From: Paucimonas sp.
GTDB taxonomy: Bacteria > Pseudomonadota > Gammaproteobacteria > Burkholderiales > Burkholderiaceae_D
Length of the DNA stretch: 19,914 bases
NCBI GenBank assembly: GCA_029266815.1
Contig: JAQSWC010000002.1
Location: 1 to 19,914, forward strand
Reading direction: 5' to 3'
Position 1 is the stretch's first letter; the number at the start of each line of letters is the position of its first letter. The notes under the pieces were generated by a model, which was given only the letters and a program-made list of their open reading frames with translations, searched no databases and was not told the origin of the DNA. The position numbers were made by a program, and so were the translations under genes. This document shows positions 8,701-13,817 of this stretch, in pieces.

Positions 8701-9307
8701 TTTTCTGGTGGTAGATGACGTTGCCGTCAACCGCCATGTACTAGGGTCTTTCCTGCGCAACCTCGGCGTCAAGGTCGACGAGGCGAAAAACGGAGAAGAG
8801 GCGCTCGAAGAATGTCGACGGCACCGCTATGACCTCGTCTTCATGGACCTCTTGATGCCTGTCATGGATGGAAAGACGGCGCTGCGGCACCTCAGGGAAG
8901 ATTTTCCCGATCCGCCGGCATGCATCGCGGTCAGCGCGTCGGCCAACGCCGATGAGCGACCACAATACCGGTCGCTCGGCTTCGATGACATCATCGGCAA
9001 GCCGTATCACTTCGAAACGGTATTTGAGTGTTTGTCGCGACTGCTGGGCGTGGATTTTGTCCATGCCTGCACTACACCCGCTCCTTCTGCCGCCAATGAG
9101 GTGAAGATCAGGCTGCCGGACGCTCTTCGCGATCGCCTTCTGTCGGCCGCGAAATCGGGGTGGATCAGCGGGCTGGAGACGGAAATCACCGAGCTGAAAC
9201 GTCAGGTACCCGGCTCAGAATCCCTGGCAAGCCTGCTCAAGGAGAATCTGGACCGCTTCGACATGGAAGGCCTGTGTCGCATACTTGAAAAGGATGACAC
9301 GCCATGA
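5708..9307 (+). CDS. TPR-GAF-GAF hybrid sensor histidine kinase with receiver
   Basis: About 1199 residues from ATG 5708; TTG 5681 and ATG 5756 are alternative starts and none has a well-spaced Shine-Dalgarno. Order of domains: helical TPR repeats (about 40-340); GAF 1 (about 370-540); GAF 2 (about 560-718); a short coiled coil (NEELERRVLERTRELEQAK); HisKA with the phospho-acceptor H760 in SHEIRTPLNAVIGY; HATPase_c with N-box NLLGNAVKF, G1 DTGIGM and G2 GTGLGLAL; then a receiver (VVDD, phosphorylatable D1047 in FMDLLMP, conserved lysine in IIGKPY). The last roughly 80 residues are helical and lack a histidine, so no Hpt is evident. No membrane segment is seen, so it should be a cytosolic sensor. 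It autophosphorylates on His and relays to its own Asp and then presumably to a partner. The neighbouring REC-PAS-GGDEF protein is the obvious candidate. Signal unknown. Confidence 0.93.
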   Translation: MIKRKLVWPRVSNGPTMDARSHLAKTQIPLNTPDDLDRALAKAEAALHGSPDAVNTCFDALEAAKNLCHRPAQVKAVMLLAKAESWGNFLLDPRTFHNEIAMALELATSMNQFSEASRLLERMGRYYYGQAEYRKAMQAMGRAMETAELAGRDDVWADAYISIGQIYFALGDCERAQEVFEQVLAQLPEDAYFSRASTLINLGVNQTSLGKLDEATKTIEAALVIARRENFLNHIAECLHRLGDLKRMCGDPQGAVRNLDEALPIAQSVNFLWGEMMIHFSLGEAWCVLGDIQRGMDCLLVAAARAERADMKEQLRNIKRSMAHWSEKTGDHAGACTFYSEVIQIQRVLDERNVPSRVKEFDRFAKPGDAPEEMLLSLSNHRLIDDGDLEYAGRHLLETATKLLQVAHANLWILSNDGMRLDCIATHSSPGLSTPSTMLLDKGEFPLFFQWLENPPAPLIAHDALHHPFTLELARTYLTARDIRSILIAPIRMHGRVQGMLCCEQSCKARSWDPDDVMHATQLAGIAARALLNRERERFQKENLQLSEQLRQSLAEKELIEQSARQIINATGSIAGQSYLELLARQLTKVLGGDFVMIGRLSPEGEKMDSLVRCSASGLLPPASYEVSATAMQKALLNASCYCPAEARDEFPNDALLRELGINCCFGVALYANDGSAIGVMAILNRQPYSLPALANTLLGLFSGRVGAEIERSDFEGRLLRQNEELERRVLERTRELEQAKDLAEAATAAKSLFLAHMSHEIRTPLNAVIGYAQLLRRDARLPPDLKNIVVPIEQSGNHLLELVNDVLDLSKIEVGQSPMETGDFDLAVLCTEMTRMFTLRCEEKRLHWISCTDLPVSRPVRGDAGKLRQVLTNLLGNAVKFTETGSVSLSVRALEDHWFEFEVSDTGIGMSAEDQTRLFEPFQQTQAGRRKGGTGLGLALSKRQLDLMGSSLQVDSQPHRGSRFHFRLRLIEAQGPVAAAPSTYENVVGIRNAQDYRFLVVDDVAVNRHVLGSFLRNLGVKVDEAKNGEEALEECRRHRYDLVFMDLLMPVMDGKTALRHLREDFPDPPACIAVSASANADERPQYRSLGFDDIIGKPYHFETVFECLSRLLGVDFVHACTTPAPSAANEVKIRLPDALRDRLLSAAKSGWISGLETEITELKRQVPGSESLASLLKENLDRFDMEGLCRILEKDDTP

Positions 9308-10608
9308 TCGGGAATGTCGGAGGCGAGGCATCAGTCCTGATAGTCGATGACCTGCCGGAAAACATCGGCGTGCTGCGCGGCATGCTCGCGCCGGAAGGCT
9401 ATCAGCTCTACGCCGCAATGACCGGCGAACATGCGATCAAGATCGCGCGCCAGTATTCACCGGACCTGATCCTGCTGGACGTGAGCATGCCCGGCATGAA
9501 CGGTTTCGAAACCTGCTATGCCCTGCGGCAGGATTCTGCGACAGCGAGCATTCCCGTCGTGTTCGTCACGGCCCACTCTGCAACCGCAGATGTAGTGGCG
9601 GGGTTCAGGGCTGGCGCAGTCGACTATATCGGCAAGCCACTGCGCCGCGAGGAAGTCTGTGCACGAGTTCGCACTCATATTCAGAATAGCCGCCTGCTCA
9701 AGTGGCAGCGCAGTCAGACTGAGGAATTTCGTGCCATCGTCAACAACATGAGCGAGGGGCTGCTCATGTTCACGCCTGAAGGCGTGGTCCGTTTCGTGAA
9801 TCCGGCGGCCCTGCACCTCATCGGCCAGGTGGAGGAGGACGTGACAGGCCGCTCCATCACCAACCTGCTTCCGCCGACTTTCGCTCAAAGCCTCATCCGC
9901 TACATGCTCGACGAAACCGCCGGGAGCGGCGAAGCCCAACGCGCCTTTTTCTCGCAAAAGGAGATCGAGATCAGGCGACCCGACGGCAATATATTTCCGG
10001 TCGATTTCTCGCTCAGTCGCATCTTTCTGCGCGAACCGCTGTTCGTAGGCGTGATGCACGATATGTCCACGCACAAGGCCTCACAGGACGAACTTCGGCG
10101 TATGATCCGCAACGATCCGCTGACCGGAATCTCGAATCGCCGCCATCTCGATGATTTCGTCAGCCAGGAATGGCAGCGGGCACAGCGCTCGGGCAAGGCA
10201 ATTGGACTAGCCATGATCGATGTCGACCACTTCAAGCAATACAACGACGAGCTGGGACACCTCGCGGGTGACCGCTGCCTCCAACGCATCGCTGTTGAAA
10301 TACGCAAGTTTGCCCGGCGCTCGACCGACCTCGCGGCGCGTTACGGTGGAGAGGAATTCGCTATGGTGTTCGCCGAGTTCGATACCGCGCATTCGTTCCG
10401 TGTCGCTGACTCCCTACGCCGCGCCGTCAGTTCGCTGGCGCTTCCCCACCCCGCCTCACCGACCTCAAGCGTGGTGACGGTCAGCGTAGGCATGGCCACT
10501 CTGGTGCCCTCCGCACAGCTCTCGGTCCATGACCTGTTTGCCAAGGCCGACGCGGCCCTGTACGAAGCCAAAAGAAGTGGCCGCAACAAGACCATCGTCG
10601 TCAACTGA
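9304..10608 (+). CDS. Response regulator diguanylate cyclase (REC-PAS-GGDEF)
   Basis: A 434-residue protein. The receiver (residues 8-125) has acidic D15/D16, phospho-acceptor D59 in LLDVSMPG, and K111 in YIGKP. A PAS domain follows (about 140-258), then a GGDEF domain (about 265-434) with active-site GGEEF at 348-352. An inhibitory-site motif RSTD (339-342) lies five residues before GGEEF, as expected for product feedback control. It should make cyclic di-GMP from two GTP in the cytosol when its receiver is phosphorylated. Its ATG overlaps the stop of the kinase gene (ATGA at 9304-9307), which implies translational coupling and a shared pathway. All catalytic residues are intact, so an active cyclase rather than a degenerate effector is likely. 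Confidence 0.95.
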   Translation: MIGNVGGEASVLIVDDLPENIGVLRGMLAPEGYQLYAAMTGEHAIKIARQYSPDLILLDVSMPGMNGFETCYALRQDSATASIPVVFVTAHSATADVVAGFRAGAVDYIGKPLRREEVCARVRTHIQNSRLLKWQRSQTEEFRAIVNNMSEGLLMFTPEGVVRFVNPAALHLIGQVEEDVTGRSITNLLPPTFAQSLIRYMLDETAGSGEAQRAFFSQKEIEIRRPDGNIFPVDFSLSRIFLREPLFVGVMHDMSTHKASQDELRRMIRNDPLTGISNRRHLDDFVSQEWQRAQRSGKAIGLAMIDVDHFKQYNDELGHLAGDRCLQRIAVEIRKFARRSTDLAARYGGEEFAMVFAEFDTAHSFRVADSLRRAVSSLALPHPASPTSSVVTVSVGMATLVPSAQLSVHDLFAKADAALYEAKRSGRNKTIVVN

Positions 10609-10629
10609 ACGATTGCCGCTGCGCAAGCG

Positions 10630-10660
10630 CGCTTGACTCCTTTCAAGCGGCTTTCGGTTT
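10630..10660 (+). terminator. Weak terminator after the GGDEF gene
   Basis: CGCTTGA (10630-10636) pairs with TCAAGCG (10643-10649) around CTCCTT. It is followed by GCTTTCGGTTTT, a broken T-tract. It would separate the signalling pair from the hemerythrin gene, perhaps incompletely. Confidence 0.45.
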
Positions 10661-10754
10661 TCCCGCTTCGCTCCATGTCGCTGTGAAGTAACGCAACATG
10701 CGGTGCGCACGCACGCTTAAGGTCAATGTATCTCCACTCCCAGTGCGACGAGCC

Positions 10755-11270
10755 ATGACCACGATTACCTCGACAACCGAACTCTCAAATGCCAACCCGT
10801 CCCAGGATGCCATCCTGCTGCTGACGCGCGACCACAAGAAAGCCCAGGCACTGTTCAAGAAAATCGAAGACCTGAAGGAATCCGCGTCTTCCGCCGAAAA
10901 ATTCGAGCTTGCGAAGCAGGTCTGCGGCGATCTGCTCATTCATATGATGATCGAGGAAAGCGTGTTCTACCCGGCGCTACGCAAGGCGATCGATGAAGAG
11001 GATCTATTGAATGAAGCGCAGGTTGAGCACGATGGCGCGAAGGACCTGATCGAGCAGATCGGCAGGCTGGAGCCTTCTGACCCAATGTTCGATGCAAAGT
11101 TGAAAGTACTGGGCGAACAGATTGAACATCATGTCAAAGAAGAAGAGAACGAGATGTTCAAGGAAGCGCGTAACTCCGATCTCGATTTGAATGCGTTGGG
11201 GCAACGCTTAGTGGCCGCGAAGAAAGATTTGCGTCGGGAACTGGGCCTGCCTCCAGAAGAGATAAGCTGA
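10755..11270 (+). CDS. Hemerythrin HHE-domain protein
   Basis: A 171-residue cytosolic protein when started at ATG 10755; GTG/ATG-like starts upstream to 10698 would add 19 residues with no family resemblance. The helices carry the ligand pattern of a di-iron hemerythrin-like domain: H27 (RDHKKA), H63 and E67 (HMMIEES), H92 (VEHDGAK), and H125/H126 with following glutamates (IEHHVKEEE). Relatives bind O2 or NO, or store or repair iron centres. Which applies here cannot be told from sequence. The ribosome site is weak (CGACGAG just upstream). It lies 146 bases after the diguanylate cyclase and before a run of small stress-type genes, so either association is possible. Confidence 0.85.
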   Translation: MTTITSTTELSNANPSQDAILLLTRDHKKAQALFKKIEDLKESASSAEKFELAKQVCGDLLIHMMIEESVFYPALRKAIDEEDLLNEAQVEHDGAKDLIEQIGRLEPSDPMFDAKLKVLGEQIEHHVKEEENEMFKEARNSDLDLNALGQRLVAAKKDLRRELGLPPEEIS

Positions 11271-11469
11271 TCTGATACGAATGTTTGCAATTAATCACGT
11301 GCCGTGAAAGCAACTTCGTGGTTTTCCTGGCTTCTAACTTTCGCATCTTGAGTTGCAAGTCGCGAAGGCGGCCGCAATGCGTTCCGAGTGATATGTCGTC
11401 AGGAATTGCATCGCGACATGAACTTCCTTGAAGCCTGATGAAGGCAATGCGTAAATCGACAGGAGAAAT

Positions 11470-11919
11470 ATGATGAGCAAGAAAATCGTTATGGCGGCCA
11501 TGGCCGCAGCAGTCATGCTGGGCGGCTGCGCTTCCCATAGCACGGCGCCCATCTCGCAGTATCCCAGCACTCCGGTGTATTCAAGTTCCTACGGCGTTGT
11601 GGATTCCATTCAAATCGCGCAGACCAGCAGCGGCGGCGGCACCGGCTTGGGCACTGTTGCGGGCGGCGTTGTCGGCGGCGTCCTGGGCAATCAAGTCGGC
11701 AGTGGCCGCGGCCGCACGGCAGCGACAGTCGCCGGCGCGGTTGGCGGCGCAATGGTAGGCAGCCGTATGCAAGGGAATGCACAGCCGCAGGTACAGGTGT
11801 ACCAAGTGGGCGTGCGGCTCGATAACGGCAGTTATCAGACCCTCCAGCAAGAAGCCATCGGCGATCTGCGTGTTGGAAGCCGCGTCCGTATCGAAAACGG
11901 GCGCGTGTATGCCTATTGA
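11470..11919 (+). CDS. Glycine-zipper outer-membrane lipoprotein (SlyB/Pcp-like)
   Basis: 149 residues. A signal peptide with lipobox LGGC places the lipidated cysteine at residue 20. A glycine-zipper segment follows (about residues 55-100, repeated G-x-x-x-G in GTVAGGVVGGVLGNQVGSG and GAVGGAMVGS). A small C-terminal beta part ends RVGSRVRIENGRVYAY, as in SlyB/Pcp-type lipoproteins. These sit in the outer membrane and are often induced by envelope or divalent-cation stress. AGGAG at 11461-11465 precedes tandem ATG codons at 11470 and 11473; the second has the better spacing (seven bases), so the true product may be 148 residues. A stem-loop follows the stop at 11933. Confidence 0.88.
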   Translation: MMSKKIVMAAMAAAVMLGGCASHSTAPISQYPSTPVYSSSYGVVDSIQIAQTSSGGGTGLGTVAGGVVGGVLGNQVGSGRGRTAATVAGAVGGAMVGSRMQGNAQPQVQVYQVGVRLDNGSYQTLQQEAIGDLRVGSRVRIENGRVYAY

Positions 11920-11932
11920 TGGCAGTAGCAAG

Positions 11933-11962
11933 GAGCTGTCGGTCCCGTCCGGCGGCTCTTTC
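11933..11962 (+). terminator. Probable terminator after the SlyB-like gene
   Basis: GAGCTGTCGG (11933-11942) pairs with CCGGCGGCTC (11949-11958) with two G-T wobbles, loop TCCCGT, followed by TTTC. The T-tract is short, so termination may be partial. It would let some transcript reach the DUF3309 gene. Confidence 0.55.
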
Positions 11963-11994
11963 TGAATAAAGAGTATGACTCACCAGGAGCGTAT

Positions 11995-12153
11995 ATGAGC
12001 GTAGGAACCATTCTGCTGATCTTGCTTGTTCTGGCACTGGTTGGCGTATTTCCAAGCTGGGGATACAGCCGCAGTTGGGGATACGGCCCCAGTAGTATTG
12101 CCGGAATCGCCGTCATAGTGCTTCTAATCATGCTGCTTACCGGCAGGCTATAG
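11995..12153 (+). CDS. DUF3309 family small membrane protein
   Basis: A 52-residue ORF with AGGAG at 11985-11989 five bases before the ATG. It consists of two hydrophobic segments (residues 4-19, TILLILLVLALVGVFP, and 35-49) joined by a polar aromatic turn with two SWGY-like units (SWGYSRSWGYGPSS). This layout is that of the DUF3309 family as I recall it, tiny proteins common in Proteobacteria with no known function, often next to stress genes. It should be a helical hairpin in the inner membrane. Confidence 0.78.
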   Translation: MSVGTILLILLVLALVGVFPSWGYSRSWGYGPSSIAGIAVIVLLIMLLTGRL

Positions 12154-12248
12154 CAATGTGTAATTTGTTCTGCGGCGTTGGCCTGTTGTCGGCGCACGGT
12201 TCGGCAGGTTAGTGATTCGACCTATGCCGCCATTGCGGCGCCTGGCAA

Positions 12249-12264
12249 TGGCCTACGAATTGCA
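12249..12264 (+). promoter_or_regulatory. Candidate sigma54 (-24/-12) promoter of osmB
   Basis: TGGC at 12249-12252 and TTGCA at 12260-12264 place GG and GC exactly ten bases apart, the strict spacing of sigma54 promoters (consensus TGGCAC-N5-TTGC). Four of four core bases match on each side, while the AC after TGGC is CT here. The predicted start is near 12275, about 40 bases before the osmB ATG. A sigma54-dependent activator is encoded about 2.6 kb away. Found by eye, untested. Confidence 0.5.
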
Positions 12265-12314
12265 CACTCTGATGACGCATAGTGACTTGATTGATTTGTG
12301 TGCGAGGTGTCCTT

Positions 12315-12527
12315 ATGAAAGCGAATCGTAAATCTTCTCTTGCATTGGCGGTACTGATGCTTGTGGCCCTGAACGGTTGTTCCGGCATGTCCAAAAGGGA
12401 ACAGAACACGGCTATCGGTGCCGGGGTAGGCGGTGTGGCCGGGTCGGTATTAACAGGAGGAAGCACGGCCGGAACGCTTGGCGGTGCAGCGGTCGGCGGC
12501 GTGATCGGCAATCGGGTCGATAAATAG
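12315..12527 (+). CDS. osmB: Osmotically inducible lipoprotein OsmB
   Basis: 70 residues from ATG 12315, with GAGGTG at 12304-12309 as ribosome site; an upstream ATG at 12291 lacks one. The signal peptide ends in lipobox LNGC, giving lipidated C22. The mature part, SKREQNTAIGAGVGG through GTLGGAAVGGVIG, follows E. coli OsmB almost motif for motif (SKRDRNTAIGAGAG and GTLGGAAVGGVIG), including the LT-GGST turn between two glycine-zipper helices. OsmB is an outer-membrane lipoprotein induced by osmotic and stationary-phase stress; its molecular function is unclear. In E. coli it is under sigma S and Rcs control; here a sigma54-like element precedes it. Confidence 0.9.
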   Translation: MKANRKSSLALAVLMLVALNGCSGMSKREQNTAIGAGVGGVAGSVLTGGSTAGTLGGAAVGGVIGNRVDK

Positions 12528-12625
12528 GAGTGTGCAGGGCACGTGGCAGAGTAACGTCGCTTGCTTGTTGTTTCTCAGCGGTTTATGGAATCTGGAATTC
12601 GTTATTTCTTCTGAAAGGAACTGTC

Positions 12626-12772
12626 ATGTTATATACCATTGCTGTGGTCCTCGCGATTCTGTGGCTTCTCGGCCTGGTCTCTTCTTACACGCTTGGAGGA
12701 TTCATTCACGTATTGCTGGTGTTGGCCATCGTTGCCATCCTCGTACGCGTCATCAGCGGCGACCGGTTATAG
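12626..12772 (+). CDS. Lmo0937-type small membrane protein
   Basis: A 48-residue, almost wholly hydrophobic peptide beginning MLYTIAVVLAILWLLGLV and ending VRVISGDRL, with a central SYTLGGFIHVLL. This is the pattern of the Lmo0937 family, two short inner-membrane helices around a Gly-Gly turn, widespread and uncharacterised. AAGGA at 12615-12619 stands seven bases before the ATG. It lies 98 bases after osmB and in front of a strong stem-loop, so it may be the last gene of an osmB transcript. Confidence 0.78.
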   Translation: MLYTIAVVLAILWLLGLVSSYTLGGFIHVLLVLAIVAILVRVISGDRL

Positions 12773-12798
12773 ATTGCGGCGCTTTCATGCTGATGTAA

Positions 12799-12840
12799 GA
12801 AACCGGCGGCCCTTTCTAAGGAGCCGCCGGTTTCAATTTT
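12799..12840. terminator. Perfect 12-bp stem-loop between convergent genes
   Basis: GAAACCGGCGGC (12799-12810) pairs fully with GCCGCCGGTTTC (12823-12834) around a 12-base loop. AATTTT follows on the plus strand. Placed between the Lmo0937-type gene (+) and csbD-like gene (-), it most likely ends the plus-strand transcript and may also help end the minus-strand one. Confidence 0.75.
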
Positions 12841-12880
12841 GATGCCTGCTTGATTGAAGCAATAAGCCGATCGTCGTTAT

Positions 12881-13069
12881 TTAGTGCAGCTTCTTGGCTG
12901 CGGCACGTCCGGCGTCCTTTACCTTGCCGACTCCTTCCTGCACTTTTCCCTCAACCTGCTTGCCCTTCCCACGCGCGATATGCTCATCACTGCCTGTCGC
13001 CCTGCCAGCACCTTCTTGAATCTTGCCGGCCACTTGCTTGGCTGCGCCCTTGATTCGGTTTTTGTCCAT
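12881..13069 (-). CDS. CsbD family stress protein
   Basis: A 62-residue, highly charged protein beginning MDKNRIKGAAKQVAGKIQE, the typical CsbD opening (in E. coli, YjbJ). It contains an internal repeat: KQVAGKIQEGAGR (residues 11-23) and KQVEGKVQEGVGK (37-49). It is predicted cytosolic and helical or disordered. CsbD proteins are abundant under general stress (sigma B in Bacillus, sigma S in E. coli) and their function is not known. AAAGGAA (13077-13083, minus strand) lies seven bases before the ATG. The promoter must lie in the 279-base gap to its right. Confidence 0.9.
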   Translation of the reverse strand: MDKNRIKGAAKQVAGKIQEGAGRATGSDEHIARGKGKQVEGKVQEGVGKVKDAGRAAAKKLH

Positions 13070-13245
13070 CGTCGTGTTCCTTTCCTTATCCTTGATTGGT
13101 CAGAAAGGATCGTTTACGTTCAACGAGAAACTTCACGATCCATCGGTAGGATTACGAAAGCAAGGCGGATGTTGCATTGGATAAGCAACAGCAAGCATTT
13201 GATCAATATTCATCGTCTTAGCAACATCGCTGATCAGCCACTAAT

Positions 13246-13290
13246 GGCCAGGCACGGAATCTCTATATTGCTCTGGTTCCGTGGCCGGCC
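13246..13290. repeat. Imperfect inverted repeat
   Basis: CACGGAA (13253-13259) faces TTCCGTG (13277-13283), with outer GGCC (13246-13249 and 13287-13290) and a 17-base loop. The stem is interrupted by A-C and G-G mismatches. It could be an operator, a REP-like element or part of a DUF883 terminator. Confidence 0.45.
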
Positions 13291-13330
13291 GTAGAGACGA
13301 CCATGCTGCCTTGAAACAGCCGCAGGCCGT

Positions 13331-13346
13331 GCCGCCAGTCGGCGGC
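13331..13346 (-). terminator. Short hairpin after the DUF883 gene
   Basis: GCCGCC (13331-13336) pairs with GGCGGC (13341-13346) around a 4-base loop, starting three bases after the DUF883 stop on the minus strand. No T-tract follows, so this is only a possible terminator or 3'-end protector. Confidence 0.35.
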
Positions 13347-13348
13347 AT

Positions 13349-13675
13349 CTATTCCGCTTCGGAAGAGCCTATGATCCGGCTGAGGATGAATCCGGCCGCC
13401 GCCGCAATACCGATCGAAGCAAGAGGATTCGCCTGCACATAATTTCTCACCTCGTCCACCAGTTCCGATCCCTTTACCGTCACCTGTTCGCGGCCTTGAG
13501 AGAGGCTTCCTATGGCCGAACCAGCGGCTGCGGACAACCGGTCCACCGTGCGATGCGCTCCAGAGGCGAGACGGTCCACTGCCTGGTGTGCGGTGCTGCT
13601 GACCTGCTCCGTTTTTTTCGCGCCGTCGCTGCTGCCGTCAATAGGTTGATAATTGGTTTTTCCATTTGTTTCCAC
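13349..13675 (-). CDS. DUF883 (ElaB/YqjD/YgaM-like) membrane protein
   Basis: 108 residues. A polar helical N-terminal part ends in a single C-terminal membrane segment (about 84-103, NPLASIGIAAAAGFILSRI), preceded by VDEVRNYVQANP, the hallmark of the DUF883 family. E. coli YqjD and ElaB of this family are tail-anchored inner-membrane proteins that bind ribosomes in stationary phase; the same role here is inference. An 11-residue tandem duplication, HQAVDRLASGA then HRTVDRLSAAA, covers residues 30-51. The start is GTG at 13675, fixed by a strong Shine-Dalgarno; the overlapping ATG at 13677 is in another frame. It lies 142 bases downstream of the sigma54 activator on the same strand. Confidence 0.88.
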   Translation of the reverse strand: METNGKTNYQPIDGSSDGAKKTEQVSSTAHQAVDRLASGAHRTVDRLSAAAGSAIGSLSQGREQVTVKGSELVDEVRNYVQANPLASIGIAAAAGFILSRIIGSSEAE

Positions 13676-13681
13676 ATCAGT

Positions 13682-13689
13682 CTCCTTTT
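13682..13689 (-). promoter_or_regulatory. Shine-Dalgarno fixing the GTG start of the DUF883 gene
   Basis: On the minus strand AAAAGGAG stands six bases before GTG 13675-13673. The nearest ATG codons are out of frame with the DUF883 protein, so this site decides the start. Confidence 0.8.
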
Positions 13690-13778
13690 GGCCTTGTGTT
13701 GCACTTCATCAAAACAGGTCGGCTCAACCATTCAGAAAAACCGATACCTGCAAACCTGGCACGCCGTACTGCAATACG

Positions 13779-13796
13779 CGCATTTCCTAAAATGCG
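13779..13796 (-). terminator. Hairpin after the sigma54 activator gene
   Basis: CGCATTT (13779-13785) pairs with AAATGCG (13790-13796) around CCTA, about 20 bases after the activator stop on the minus strand. It lacks a following T-run, so termination is uncertain and read-through into the DUF883 gene is possible. Confidence 0.35.
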
Positions 13797-13817
13797 TAGC
13801 CCTTTCCCACACGAGTT

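Larger units (their letters stand above)
13070..13348. other. Gap between csbD-like and DUF883 genes
   Basis: No convincing gene. It holds the csbD-like ribosome site and several dyads: TGTTGC/GCAACA (13170-13190), the palindrome GCTGATCAGC (13229-13238), a 45-base inverted repeat (13246-13290) and the hairpin GCCGCC/GGCGGC (13331-13346) just after the DUF883 stop. The csbD-like promoter should be here, but I could not pick a -10/-35 with confidence. Confidence 0.5.

Noticed and set aside
11285..11305. Minus-strand GGCACG followed by TTGCA, resembling a sigma54 site
   Set aside because: Spacing is three bases too long and it points away from the SlyB-like gene.
11328..11342. TGGC-N7-TTTC upstream of the SlyB-like lipoprotein
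   Set aside because: Spacing fits sigma54 but the -12 element reads TTTC instead of TTGC; too weak to call.
13757..13773. TGGCACG followed by TGCA on the plus strand, resembling a sigma54 site
   Set aside because: GG and GC are 11 bases apart instead of 10, and no plus-strand gene lies downstream.
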